A DNA stretch of 35,707 nucleotides from an uncultured Oligoflexia bacterium (GTDB lineage Bacteria; Bdellovibrionota; Bacteriovoracia; Bacteriovoracales; Bacteriovoracaceae). The DNA lies in contig CAKZJW010000126.1 of NCBI GenBank assembly GCA_937120495.1, positions 1 to 35,707 on the forward strand. Reading direction: 5' to 3'. Within the stretch, counting starts at the first letter, position 1, and every line of letters starts with the position of its first letter. Below the pieces are notes generated by a model, which did no database searches, had not been told where the DNA came from, and was given only the letters and a program-made list of their open reading frames with translations. Below, piece after piece: positions 23,508 to 31,423 of this stretch. The position numbers and the translations under genes were made by a program.

Positions 23508-24392
23508 TTAGTCTATGATTTCTCCATTGTCGTTAATGTGAAATCTACACCCTGTACCATCTGTCGTTATATAGTCTTTATTCTTTTCAAGGATTGTTAA
23601 GTATTGATTATCTCCGCTTGCAAAGTGAGCTACAACATCCCCACTTTCAAGAACTAGAAGAACTTCGTCCAATCCGTGTGTCGTCTGCTGCCCACATGGG
23701 TCTACAATTTTTTCAACTAAACTTGTTCCGTTTTGTCCATCAGCTCCATCTTCGCCATCTTGGCCATCTTCACCGTCTTGACCGTCAGCACCATCTTGAC
23801 CATCTTCGCCGTCTTGACCGTCAGCACCATCTTGACCATCTTCGCCATCTTGACCGTTTTGCCCGTCAGCTCCGTCTTCGCCATCTTCTCCGTCAGCACC
23901 ATCTTGACCGTTTTGTCCGTCAGCACCGTCTTCACCATCTTCTCCGTCAGCACCGTCTTGACCGTTTTGTCCGTCAGCTCCATCTTCGCCATTCTTAACG
24001 AAAGCAGATGTTCCGTCTTCACACGTGATAAGGGAACCTGATCCATTTACATCTTGAGCAACTGAACAAGCCGAACCATCCTCTCCGTCTTCTCCATTTT
24101 TTATAAACGCTTGTGTTTCTCCACATGTAACCATAGAGCCACCAGCAATTTCTTTAACGTCACATGAAACTCCATCTTCACCATCACTTCCATCGTAAAT
24201 AATTTCAGAAGATCCATCGGGACAAGAAATTTCAACTTGCTTTAAGTCTTCATCTCTAACAACTGTGCAGTTAGCAACTAGGTTTTCAGTAATAGAAGTT
24301 GCTTCATCTTTATTATCCTTACCCAAGTGTGCATTTTTGCCACAAGAATAAAACATAGTAAGAGCTAGAACGGTAAGTATTAATTTTTGCAT
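23508..24392 (-). CDS. Collagen-like lipoprotein
   Basis: A 294-residue surface lipoprotein. The signal MQKLILTVLALTMFYSC places the lipidated Cys at residue 17. Residues 42-141 contain three related modules of about 30 residues, each with one Cys pair and an ending like SAFVKNGEDGADG. Residues 135-222 are 29 uninterrupted Gly-X-Y triplets made almost only of GED, GAD, GQD and GQN; no Pro occurs, and the Y position is Asp or Asn throughout. A globular C-terminal domain of about 70 residues (DPCGQQTTHGLDEV to GCRFHINDNG) has one more Cys pair. Bacterial collagen-like proteins form triple helices on the cell surface; here the acid-rich, Pro-free repeat would need ions or cross-links to be stable, which is inference. 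GGAG upstream of the ATG; strong terminator behind. Confidence 0.85.
   Translation of the reverse strand: MQKLILTVLALTMFYSCGKNAHLGKDNKDEATSITENLVANCTVVRDEDLKQVEISCPDGSSEIIYDGSDGEDGVSCDVKEIAGGSMVTCGETQAFIKNGEDGEDGSACSVAQDVNGSGSLITCEDGTSAFVKNGEDGADGQNGQDGADGEDGEDGADGQNGQDGADGEDGEDGADGQNGQDGEDGQDGADGQDGEDGQDGADGQDGEDGQDGEDGADGQNGTSLVEKIVDPCGQQTTHGLDEVLLVLESGDVVAHFASGDNQYLTILEKNKDYITTDGTGCRFHINDNGEIID
23727..23990 (-). repeat. DNA repeat encoding the Gly-X-Y tract
   Basis: Tandem 9- to 36-base units built from codons for GAD, GED, GQN and GQD. Several 30- to 40-base blocks recur nearly exactly, so length change by slippage or recombination is expected. The repeat also keeps false reading frames open on both strands. 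Confidence 0.85.
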
Positions 24393-24528
24393 GAAACATC
24401 TCCTTGTCCATAAGGTTTCATACTATATAGAGCAAGATGGATGCCAAGAAACTTAATGAAAATTAAGGGGCTTAGAAGTGATTCAGAGACATTTGGCACC
24501 AGTTAGTGGAGCAAAAGAGCCAAAATAG

Positions 24529-25317
24529 TTATTTTTTGATTTGGGTATTTATCTTCACCTCAATTTTTTTATCATTTCTATAAATAAGCAAATTTAACTC
24601 CATATTGCTCTTTTTAACCTTACGAAATAGATCTCCAACAAAAAGGCCTGAGTGATACGCATTGCCATTTCGACAAACGCGAGTAACTCTAAAAATATCT
24701 CTTCTTCCGATTTTTTTCTGAATACTTCTGCTTGCCTCTACGGAGTCAAATCCAAACTCTAGAGATTTACAGATATTTGACTTTGATAAAAATAACGCCG
24801 AATTAGCATAGTGTTTCGTAGAAACTGGGACATAACTTACTTGGGTCCCTTCAGTAGTTGAAGTTCCTTGATACTTGTAATTAGAGTCATTGTAGTTGCT
24901 CGATGAAATACTACCAGAGTGATGAACGGTACTCGTTGTTGGGACAGCAATAGGGAGAACGCTACTTGTTGTTCCTTTATACTCACTCGCATATACAATC
25001 AAGTTTGTTGATAACATCTTTCCTGGTCTTGAATGTGTAAAGTGCTTAGCTAAATATTTTTTTTTACTAGCAAAGGTAGAATAGCCTAGAATAATATACC
25101 CATCATTTAATAGTCGAATTGTTTCATCTGCACTCAACAAACTCGCTGTTTTATCAACAGCAATAGTACTAGCAAAAGTACCTTTATCTCTATTCATAAT
25201 TTGATATTTTTCATAACTACTAGGGCTTATAACTTCTACAAAACCTTTATTTATTCTTCTAATACCACTACAAGAGGATAATATTAAAAAGCTTATTATT
25301 AATAGATACATCTTCAT
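24529..25317 (-). CDS. Lipoprotein with a C-terminal PDZ-like domain
   Basis: A 262-residue lipoprotein; MKMYLLIISFLILSSCSG gives a lipobox with Cys16. The middle shows ETIRLLNDGYIILGYSTF, AKHFTHSRPGKMLSTNLIVY and a Ser/Thr-rich linker (TSTVHHSGSISSSNYNDSNY, then STTEGTQVSYVPVS), then HYANSALFLSK. The last ~60 residues (FRVTRVCRNGNAYHSGLFVG to KIEVKINTQIKK) look like a short PDZ domain. This order matches a family of bacterial hypothetical lipoproteins I know only by pattern. AGGAAAAACTG precedes the ATG. It stands alone with long spacers on both sides. Confidence 0.7.
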   Translation of the reverse strand: MKMYLLIISFLILSSCSGIRRINKGFVEVISPSSYEKYQIMNRDKGTFASTIAVDKTASLLSADETIRLLNDGYIILGYSTFASKKKYLAKHFTHSRPGKMLSTNLIVYASEYKGTTSSVLPIAVPTTSTVHHSGSISSSNYNDSNYKYQGTSTTEGTQVSYVPVSTKHYANSALFLSKSNICKSLEFGFDSVEASRSIQKKIGRRDIFRVTRVCRNGNAYHSGLFVGDLFRKVKKSNMELNLLIYRNDKKIEVKINTQIKK

Positions 25318-25499
25318 CAGTTTTTCCTTACTCTTCGTCTTTGAGAAAATTATATCACAAAATTCGAAAGCTTATTTCTATTTTAGGGCATGTGAATTTC
25401 AATGACGGCATTTTTTTCATTAAGAAAAGTTTAGTTCGTGAATTTGAATCTTTACCGATAATGAAATTACTATTATTTTTTTAATCTAAGGAGATTTAA

Positions 25500-25850
25500 A
25501 TGAGTACAGCTCTAAAAGAACAAGAAACAGTAACCCAAATGAGAAAGCCTGATGTTGAATTTACAGGTGGCGCAGGTGATCTTCTGGGAACTCAAATTAT
25601 CGCTTACTTAATCACTATTTGCACTTTTGGAATTTGTTTTCCATGGGCTTTATGTATGATGGAAAAGTGGAAAGTTGATCACACCATTATTGATGGAAAA
25701 CGACTTGAGTTTAAAGGTAGCGCCCTTGGACTTTTTGGAAACTGGATTAAGTGGTGGGTATTCTCTGCACTTACTTTAGGAATCTACAGTTTTTGGGTAA
25801 TTCCTGCTCTAAACAAATGGAAAGCAGAGAATACATTTATTGTAAGATAA
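25500..25850 (+). CDS. Small DUF898-like membrane protein
   Basis: A 116-residue protein with two membrane helices (LLGTQIIAYLITICTFGICF and FGNWIKWWVFSALTLGIYSF) separated by a soluble loop with DGKRLEFKGSALGLFGNWIK. The pattern T-x-G-I-x-x-P-W followed by F-x-G and then W-x-L-x-x-x-T-x-G-I-Y is that of one DUF898/YjgN repeat unit; YjgN proteins usually have several. Function unknown. AAGGAG lies just upstream of the ATG, so expression is likely strong. Monocistronic with its own terminator. Confidence 0.75.
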   Translation: MSTALKEQETVTQMRKPDVEFTGGAGDLLGTQIIAYLITICTFGICFPWALCMMEKWKVDHTIIDGKRLEFKGSALGLFGNWIKWWVFSALTLGIYSFWVIPALNKWKAENTFIVR

Positions 25851-25858
25851 TGGTATTT

Positions 25859-25908
25859 GCTCCACTAAAGTTTTTCTCGTTGAAACCTTTAGATGGAGCT
25901 ATTTTTTT
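25859..25908 (+). terminator. Intrinsic terminator after the DUF898-like gene
   Basis: GCTCCACTAAAG (25859-25870) pairs with CTTTAGATGGAGC (25887-25899) with one bulged base, followed by a T-run at 25902-25908. It overlaps the end of the converging DUF1232 gene. Confidence 0.75.
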
Positions 25909-26108
25909 AAAAAGTATACGCATTTAATCAAGATTGCCGTAGCTGTGGCTTCGTCAAGATTTCCGACAAAAGGTAGATTATCCGGTATAAATTCAATAAC
26001 TCCTGCCCCTGGGTTCACAATATAAATAATTGCCAACACCCCTAAGAAAACGGCTATCAGCTTATGGCTCATTTTTTTTTGTACAGTTGATTCTTTCAGT
26101 TCGTTCAT
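25899..26108 (-). CDS. Small DUF1232 (YkvA-like) membrane protein
   Basis: A 69-residue protein from ATG 26108 (MNELKESTV). One hydrophobic helix (AVFLGVLAIIYIVNPG) leads into IPDNLPFVGNLDEATATAILI, which matches the DUF1232 core, where I-P-D-x-x-P-x-x-G-x-x-D-D/E is conserved. Function of the domain is unknown. A TTG start at 26126 would add six residues. It is close to the minimum length for the domain. Its stop lies in the hairpin of the converging gene. Confidence 0.65.
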   Translation of the reverse strand: MNELKESTVQKKMSHKLIAVFLGVLAIIYIVNPGAGVIEFIPDNLPFVGNLDEATATAILIKCVYFLKK

Positions 26109-26272
26109 CGTTTTTCTTTCTCTCAAGTATTAAGAATTAATAAAGATTTTCATTGAAACATAAAAGCAAATGCCCAGAAGATTTCATGTTTTCTTAAGTC
26201 CTGCCTCCATTGCATTTATTACATATTCTACTACACTTTAACGATAAATTATAAATAAACACGGACGTTTAA

Positions 26273-27007
26273 TTGAGATTAATAACTTCATTCTTGTTAC
26301 TATTGTGCTCGCTATCAGCTGCTTATGGCACAACGAAAGTCATTTATAATAAAGGTGACACTAAGCTTATACGCTCCAAAGAAACGCTTTTATTAAAAAA
26401 GGGATTAACTTTACTTCATGGCGATAAAATCATGACTGGAGACAGTGGCCTTGTCATTATTAAATCCCGTGCATCAACATATAAAATATCTAAAAATTCT
26501 TATCTAATATTAGATTTAAAAACCGAAGAGATTATCAATTCAAATATTAATTATGGATCTGCTGTTATTGAATTTGCTAGACGGAAGCTTGTAAAATCAG
26601 TTGGAAAAACATTGACAGTTAAAACGCGCACGGCTGCTTTTGGAGTGCGTGGAACAAAGTTTTTTTCATATGTTGACAAAAAAAACAAAAATTCAATTCT
26701 CTCTGTTGAGCACGGTAAAGTTGCATTTAAGGGATCTGCTTCAAAGAAGGAGACTTTAGTAAAAAAGAACAAAAGTTCAATGACAAATATAAAGAAAAAG
26801 CATTTAGAATCAAAACGATTTGGATTTGAAAATAAAATAAACTGGAACTTATCTTCATCTAAAGGGAAATTAAGTCAAAATAAAAAACTTTTTTCCGAAT
26901 TAGAAAAGACATGGAAAAGACATAAACACGATCAAGCAAAAAAGTGGAACAAACAAAAAAATGATATGAAATCACGTTGGGAACAAATGAATAATCAATC
27001 AATGTAA
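26273..27007 (+). CDS. Secreted FecR-domain protein with Trp-hendecad helix
   Basis: First gene of the envelope cluster. The 244-residue product has a signal peptide (MRLITSFLLLLCSLSAAYG) and a FecR domain (about residues 25-150) with GDKIMTGDSGLVII, SVGKTLTVKTRTAAFGVRGT and VEHGKVAFKG, typical of stand-alone periplasmic FecR proteins rather than sigma regulators. The C-terminal helix (about 205-244) has Trp at 214, 225 and 236, exactly 11 apart, with KWNKQKNDMKSRW at 224-236. The same 13-residue pattern occurs in the papain-like protein at the other end of the cluster. The start is TTG at 26273: a TAA in frame lies directly before it, and the signal peptide demands this position. The ribosome-binding site is poor, suggesting low expression. 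Confidence 0.82.
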   Translation: MRLITSFLLLLCSLSAAYGTTKVIYNKGDTKLIRSKETLLLKKGLTLLHGDKIMTGDSGLVIIKSRASTYKISKNSYLILDLKTEEIINSNINYGSAVIEFARRKLVKSVGKTLTVKTRTAAFGVRGTKFFSYVDKKNKNSILSVEHGKVAFKGSASKKETLVKKNKSSMTNIKKKHLESKRFGFENKINWNLSSSKGKLSQNKKLFSELEKTWKRHKHDQAKKWNKQKNDMKSRWEQMNNQSM

Positions 27008-27026
27008 CAACTATAAAGGGAGAATT

Positions 27027-27695
27027 ATGAAATTTTTAAAAGTTACAATGCTAGCCGCGACAGTAGCCTTAGTTGGGTGTGCTTCAAGTAAATCAGAACA
27101 AAAAAGTGAAGAGAGAACATTCAAAAAAGACTATGTTCTTATGGATGCTTCACAAAAGAAATTACCAAACTGGATTCAAAAGCCATCAAAAGGTGACAAG
27201 TCAAAGGCGAGAAAAAAGAATCGTTATTTTGTAAATGAATCTGCTCACACAAATAAAAGACTTTGTATGAGATCAGCTGAAGCAAGAGCAACGGCTCGAA
27301 TTGCTCAAGAAATAGCACAATTCATGAAGAACTCTTATGCCGAAGCAACACAAGGTGGAGCTGATGAAGATGTTACAGAGTACATGCAAGAGCAACTTGC
27401 GACTGAATCTCAAGCGTTTATCGTTGGCTCAAGTGTTTTAAAAACATACTGGGAACTAAGAGGTTATAAAGAAGCTCTTGGAGCAGAAGAGGATATGAAA
27501 AAGTATAATTGTTTCGCTCTTGTTAAAATGAGTAAAAAGAGCCTTGAAAAGGCAGTAAAAAAATCTAGAGCAAAACTTTTAGGTGAAATAGAAGACCCTG
27601 AAGTAAAAAAGAAAACAGACAAAGCTCTTGATCATGTTGCTGACAAATTTAACAAACTTGATGAAAGAGTTAAGGTTGATCGTTCTGAGGAATAA
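27027..27695 (+). CDS. LPP20-family-like lipoprotein
   Basis: A 222-residue lipoprotein with MKFLKVTMLAATVALVGC and Cys18 at the lipobox. The mature part has KLPNWIQKPSKGD, then RYFVNESAHTNKRLCMRSAE and ARATARIAQEIAQFM, the order of the LPP20 fold (a W-containing strand, a strand, then a long helix full of Ala and Arg), and later NCFALVKMSKKSLEKAV. The C-terminal ~40 residues are a charged helix. AAGGGAGAA upstream is a strong ribosome-binding site. LPP20 proteins include FlgP, an outer-membrane ring component, and Helicobacter surface lipoproteins. Lies 19 bases after the FecR gene. Confidence 0.75.
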   Translation: MKFLKVTMLAATVALVGCASSKSEQKSEERTFKKDYVLMDASQKKLPNWIQKPSKGDKSKARKKNRYFVNESAHTNKRLCMRSAEARATARIAQEIAQFMKNSYAEATQGGADEDVTEYMQEQLATESQAFIVGSSVLKTYWELRGYKEALGAEEDMKKYNCFALVKMSKKSLEKAVKKSRAKLLGEIEDPEVKKKTDKALDHVADKFNKLDERVKVDRSEE

Positions 27696-27711
27696 GATAA
27701 TAAATAAATCT

Positions 27712-27739
27712 AGGTGGTCGACATTATACTCGGCCATCT
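27712..27739 (+). promoter_or_regulatory. Hairpin in the leader of the third operon gene
   Basis: AGGTGGTCGA (27712-27721) pairs with TCGGCCATCT (27730-27739), 10 bp with two G-U pairs and an 8-base loop. It lies between the LPP20 gene and the next GTG start, and has no T-run behind it, so it is not a terminator. It may stabilise one part of the transcript or set the ratio of gene products. Confidence 0.4.
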
Positions 27740-27758
27740 CTATAAAAGGAATAAACTA

Positions 27759-28244
27759 GTGAAAAGCACTATTTTAAGCATATTAGCTCTTCTTTTTAGT
27801 TTTGAAGTATTCTCACAACATGATTACTCAAATCCAAGAACGAGAAAGAAAAGGTCTTTACTTGAAGATGAAGTTCAAGAAAAGACTGAAAAAGAAGTAG
27901 TAAAAGAAGAAGCGCAACCAGTAAAAAAAGATTCAAAATTCTCTAAAGGGGAAACAAAATTTTGTGCTTGTGAGAAAAATTATTTTCTTAGCCTTAAAAG
28001 ATACAAACATTACAATAAGCAAGTTGAAAGAGGTTTAATTAAAAGCGAATCTGATCGTTATTGGCATTTTAATAAACACAAAAACAAATCATTAGAGGCA
28101 ATGAAATTAATAAGAGGAAAGTACGAAATTGACGCCGACTTTGACTGTGAGCACAGTGGACTTTCCTTTAAAAAGCTAAGTCTATATTCTAAAGAAATCA
28201 AACAGTTAATCAACCAATGTGACATAGAAATAATTACGGAGTAA
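27759..28244 (+). CDS. Unknown secreted protein of the envelope cluster
   Basis: A 161-residue exported product starting at a GTG at 27759 (VKSTILSILALLFSFEVFSQ), a signal peptide with cleavage probably after Ser19 or Gln20. AAAGGA lies 9 bases upstream, and the longer frame from 27714 would bury the signal peptide. The mature part opens with a charged, probably disordered stretch (DEVQEKTEKEVVKEEAQPVK) and continues with a helical domain that has three Cys (FCACEKNYFL, DFDCEHSG) and a fourth near the end (INQCDIE). No family recognised. Four bases before the next gene. Confidence 0.7.
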   Translation: MKSTILSILALLFSFEVFSQHDYSNPRTRKKRSLLEDEVQEKTEKEVVKEEAQPVKKDSKFSKGETKFCACEKNYFLSLKRYKHYNKQVERGLIKSESDRYWHFNKHKNKSLEAMKLIRGKYEIDADFDCEHSGLSFKKLSLYSKEIKQLINQCDIEIITE

Positions 28245-28248
28245 AAAA

Positions 28249-29187
28249 ATGAATAAAATAATCTTAATAATCTTTTTACTCTCTTTTTCTTTTATCTCTC
28301 AGGCAAAAGCTCCTAAGTGGATAAAAGATATCTCAAAAGGCTGTAAAAAGAAAACTGAACTTTGTGCTGTCGGAACAGGTGTTTCAAGAAACAAAGCTGA
28401 GAAGTTTGCGCGCGTAGCTCTTGCAAAAATTTTTGAAAATAAAATATCATCAAATTTCAAATCTAAACTTTCATCCTCTGGCTCATCTTCCTATGAAGAA
28501 ATGTCTGAAGAGATCATGGAGTCGACTCAAATGGCGATGGAAGGTTTAGAGATAAAAAAGACCCATGAAGATAAGCTCAATTTCTATGCTCTCGCCGTTA
28601 TAAATAAAAGAAAGATGGCAAAGGGATTAAAAAGAGAAGTTGGTAAGATTGACGAAAAGATGCAATTCTATTTAGAAGATGACAGTCCTTCTTCTAAAGT
28701 TAAATTGGAAAAAAATTATATTAGAAGAGAATCTTTATCTAAAAGTTATGAATTCTTAACAGGAATTGATTTACCCTCAGAGATTACTTTTGATCAAGTT
28801 TTTAATTCGAAGAAAGAAGTTATAGGAAATACAGTTGTTCATGTCTATCTGGATGAAGATGAGCCAAAATCCATAGAGGCCATAACAGCGAAACTTCTAA
28901 GCGATGCTGGCTATAAAACGACAAGCGGTCGAGTAAGAAATAAAAATTCAACTCATATTGTCACAGGGGAAGTTACTGCAGATAAGCAATACATGAAAGT
29001 TGAAGGATTTCAAAAATTTGCGATTACAGTTAAGATTTCGGCCAAAAATAGTGCTCGTGTCGAAACCGGTCACCTGACCTACACAACAACTGAAACTGGA
29101 CGAAATTTCAGTCAAGCTTATAATAAAGGTTTAGTTAGTATAAAAAAATATTTAAAAGAAAATTTAACAACACTTAATATAGAATAG
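28249..29187 (+). CDS. Secreted LPP20-domain protein
   Basis: A 312-residue exported protein with signal MNKIILIIFLLSFSFISQA (no lipobox). The first mature part, KAPKWIKDISKGCKKKTELC followed by AVGTGVSRNKAEKFARVALA, is the LPP20 pattern W-x-x-x...VG-x-G-x-S-x-x-x-A-x-x-x-A-R-x-x-A-L, and FYALAVINKRKMAKGLKREV closes the domain. A second, beta-rich part (about residues 180-312: TVVHVYLDEDEPKSIEAITA to GHLTYTTTETGRNFSQAYNK) is similar in outline to the second domain of FlgT-like proteins, but that is a weak impression. ACGGAG upstream of the ATG. It is a second LPP20 protein in the same operon. Confidence 0.72.
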   Translation: MNKIILIIFLLSFSFISQAKAPKWIKDISKGCKKKTELCAVGTGVSRNKAEKFARVALAKIFENKISSNFKSKLSSSGSSSYEEMSEEIMESTQMAMEGLEIKKTHEDKLNFYALAVINKRKMAKGLKREVGKIDEKMQFYLEDDSPSSKVKLEKNYIRRESLSKSYEFLTGIDLPSEITFDQVFNSKKEVIGNTVVHVYLDEDEPKSIEAITAKLLSDAGYKTTSGRVRNKNSTHIVTGEVTADKQYMKVEGFQKFAITVKISAKNSARVETGHLTYTTTETGRNFSQAYNKGLVSIKKYLKENLTTLNIE

Positions 29188-29196
29188 GGAGAATCT

Positions 29197-29817
29197 ATGA
29201 AAATTAAATTTAAAACATTAATTATGTTAACACTATTATCAATTATCGCTACAAGCTGTAGTAGCTTTAAGGCTAAACGAGTTTCTGCTGATGAGTCAGA
29301 TGCTGCTGCAATGGAAATTACAGATAAGTGGGTTATGCGAGACACAGAGATCACTGTTGGAAAGATCTTAAAACAAATACAAAAACATAAAGGGTTCCAA
29401 AGATTTTTAGCAAGATTTAATGGTCAGCCCAAAATATTTATCTCTGAAGTTCAAAACAGAACTTCAAATGCATACTTCCCTGTTGACGATTTCAATGACG
29501 AATTATTAAATGAATTTTCAATGGCTGGTGACTTCGTACTGATTGATGAAGCTGCTAGAAAGAAACTTTTAAATGAAATCCAGTATCAAAACGATGGAAT
29601 GGTAGATCCAAACCAAGCAAAGTCAATCGGAAAAGCAGCCGGTGCAGACTTACTAGTATTTGGTGCGATCAGAATGAAGCCAAAGTCTAGAGGTGGAAAA
29701 ACGATAAAAGAATACTCTGTTAATATTCGTATGACTGATATTCAAAAAGGTATTGAAGTTCTGAGAACAAGAGCAAAAGTTAACAAGTTCTCAGATCAAT
29801 CAGCATCAGGTTGGTAA
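29197..29817 (+). CDS. LpoB-like lipoprotein (penicillin-binding-protein activator family)
   Basis: A 206-residue lipoprotein; MKIKFKTLIMLTLLSIIATSC has Cys21 at the lipobox. Then ESDAAAMEITDKWVMRDTEI, PKIFISEVQNRTSNAYFPVD, FNDELLNEFSMAGDFVLID, KSIGKAAGADLLVFGAIRMK and YSVNIRMTDIQKGIEVLRTR give the LpoB/CsgG-like fold in order. E. coli LpoB is an outer-membrane lipoprotein that activates the peptidoglycan synthase PBP1b; whether this one does the same or is a structural CsgG-like component is open. GGGAGAATCT is the ribosome-binding site. It is the fifth of six linked genes and is followed after 3 bases by the COG3014-like gene. Confidence 0.85.
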   Translation: MKIKFKTLIMLTLLSIIATSCSSFKAKRVSADESDAAAMEITDKWVMRDTEITVGKILKQIQKHKGFQRFLARFNGQPKIFISEVQNRTSNAYFPVDDFNDELLNEFSMAGDFVLIDEAARKKLLNEIQYQNDGMVDPNQAKSIGKAAGADLLVFGAIRMKPKSRGGKTIKEYSVNIRMTDIQKGIEVLRTRAKVNKFSDQSASGW

Positions 29818-29820
29818 TAA

Positions 29821-31368
29821 ATGAAGGTAACAAAATTACTCTTATGTCTTTTGACATTATCCCTTGTAGGTTGTGCCACAGGTAACAGAAATGCTTATAA
29901 AAAGTTAAGAAAAAGCATTGACGACAAAAAGATTGACTCAGCAATCGAGCTTGTTGAGAGTGATAATTTTTATCCAGAAAAAAGAAGTAAGCTACTAAAG
30001 TTATTGGAGCTTGCAAATCTTCACCATATAAAGGGTAACTACTATCAATCTCTTAAAAAATTTGATCAAGCTAAAGAATTATCTGAAAAATTATTCACTG
30101 TCAGCATAAGTAAAAAAGCTCTTGCCGCAGTAACAAATAATAATATGGATAATTACTATGGCGAAATCTATGAGCGCTCTATTATTCGATTTTATCAAGC
30201 TTTAAACCACTACATGCTCTACCAAAGAGGTAAGTACGAGTCTTATTCAGTTACTAAGAAGGTTAAAGAGGGTAAGAAAACGATTAAAAAGCTAGTTAAG
30301 ATCAAGTCTAGAGCTCTTTCTAAAAATGAAAGAAGAACTCACCTTGCAGGAGCGAGAGCATCTCTTTTAGAATGGGATTCATTACTCGATAATTACACTA
30401 AAATGAGTAAGGGTGCTTCTACTTATAAAGTGGATTTATCGTCACGACTTTTTGGTGCATTTATTCATGAGCAAATGGGTACTTCTTCTGACCGAAACAT
30501 TGCAATTGGCCTTTACGAAGATGCTAAAAAAATTCTTTTTAGGTATTACAACTTATATCCTTCTTTCAATGGTAAACACAAAGAGTTTGCTACTGACTAC
30601 AGCAAGCTTCATAAGCTTTCAAAGAAAAAAGTGAATAAGGAATATGTAAAGTCAACGAAGTACGCAAAAGATTTACTATCTTATCTTGATGCTAAAATTA
30701 AGAGTTTAAAATCTAGAAAGAAAAGTAATGTAACTATTGTTATACAACAAGGGTATGTTTCAGAAAAAAAAGTAAGAATGATTAACTTTCCACTTCCAGT
30801 TGCTTCTATGCCAAAGGGACAAGGACTTGTAGAATTTGCGACTAGAATGCTTACATCATCTCAAAATAGTCTGCCGTCAATTACCTTTGAATTACCTGAA
30901 GTTAAAAAAAAGAAGGTAAAAAAAGACATCATCTTAGTAATTAAAGATGAAGCTGGAAAGGTTGTGAAGACAGCAAAGTCAGTAATTATTAACCCAATTT
31001 CTGATATTGCTTATCAAACTCTTGATAACAAAATCACTGCGACTTACACTAAGATTGGTGCAAGATTAGTTGTTAAGCATATTGCTGCAATTTTAGCCGC
31101 TTATGAAACCTCCAAAAAAGTTGGTGAATTCGCTGCATCTATGGTGTATGCTGCCTCAAACAAGGCAATTGCCGCTAGTGAGCAAGCGGATTTAAGATTT
31201 TGGTCAACACTTCCCCACACAGTGAGAATGGGACACTTCAATCTAAAACCAGGAAAATATTCTTTATTCATAAAAAGTACAAAGAAGAAAAAATTTACTG
31301 AGTACTTATTAAAGAAATTTTCAATAAAAGCAAAACAAAGCAAATTACTTAATCTTAATATTATGTAA
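29821..31368 (+). CDS. COG3014-like lipoprotein with TPR-type helices
   Basis: A 515-residue lipoprotein (MKVTKLLLCLLTLSLVGC, Cys18). The N-terminal half is helical and TPR-like: NRNAYKKLRKSIDDKKIDSA, LLELANLHHIKGNYYQSLKK, then the characteristic NNNMDNYYGEIYERSIIRFY and QALNHYMLYQRGKYE. The middle has a beta-domain with NVTIVIQQGYVSEKKVRMIN and FPLPVASMP. This is the pattern of the COG3014 family, found in other proteobacteria next to LpoB/LPP20 genes; function unknown. The last gene before the terminator at 31380. The ATG follows the LpoB stop by 3 bases, and AGGTTGG inside the preceding coding region can serve as ribosome-binding site, so translation is coupled. Confidence 0.75.
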   Translation: MKVTKLLLCLLTLSLVGCATGNRNAYKKLRKSIDDKKIDSAIELVESDNFYPEKRSKLLKLLELANLHHIKGNYYQSLKKFDQAKELSEKLFTVSISKKALAAVTNNNMDNYYGEIYERSIIRFYQALNHYMLYQRGKYESYSVTKKVKEGKKTIKKLVKIKSRALSKNERRTHLAGARASLLEWDSLLDNYTKMSKGASTYKVDLSSRLFGAFIHEQMGTSSDRNIAIGLYEDAKKILFRYYNLYPSFNGKHKEFATDYSKLHKLSKKKVNKEYVKSTKYAKDLLSYLDAKIKSLKSRKKSNVTIVIQQGYVSEKKVRMINFPLPVASMPKGQGLVEFATRMLTSSQNSLPSITFELPEVKKKKVKKDIILVIKDEAGKVVKTAKSVIINPISDIAYQTLDNKITATYTKIGARLVVKHIAAILAAYETSKKVGEFAASMVYAASNKAIAASEQADLRFWSTLPHTVRMGHFNLKPGKYSLFIKSTKKKKFTEYLLKKFSIKAKQSKLLNLNIM

Positions 31369-31379
31369 TTAATTTTTTC

Positions 31380-31407
31380 AAGGGAGGGAGAAGAACCTCC
31401 CTTTTTT
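31380..31407 (+). terminator. Intrinsic terminator inside the envelope cluster
   Basis: AAGGGAGG (31380-31387) pairs with CCTCCCTT (31396-31403), followed by TTTT; loop 8 bases. It separates the six-gene operon from the papain-like gene, whose ATG is only 17 bases downstream. The protease would then be made at a lower level by read-through or from a promoter inside this element. Confidence 0.85.
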
Positions 31408-31423
31408 ATTAAATTGGATCTTT

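Noticed and set aside
23727..23990. Possible CRISPR array because of regular repeats
   Set aside because: The repeats are tandem without unique spacers and are plainly coding for Gly-X-Y triplets.
24004..24040. CACGTG cores (near 24022 and 11122) as possible parS sites
   Set aside because: The flanking bases do not match the TGTTTCACGTGAAACA palindrome and both lie inside coding sequence.
23594..24041. Long open frames on the plus strand and in another minus frame across the collagen-like gene
   Set aside because: They are produced by the periodic codon pattern of the Gly-X-Y repeat, have no ribosome-binding site and are His/Leu- or Lys/Met-rich nonsense.
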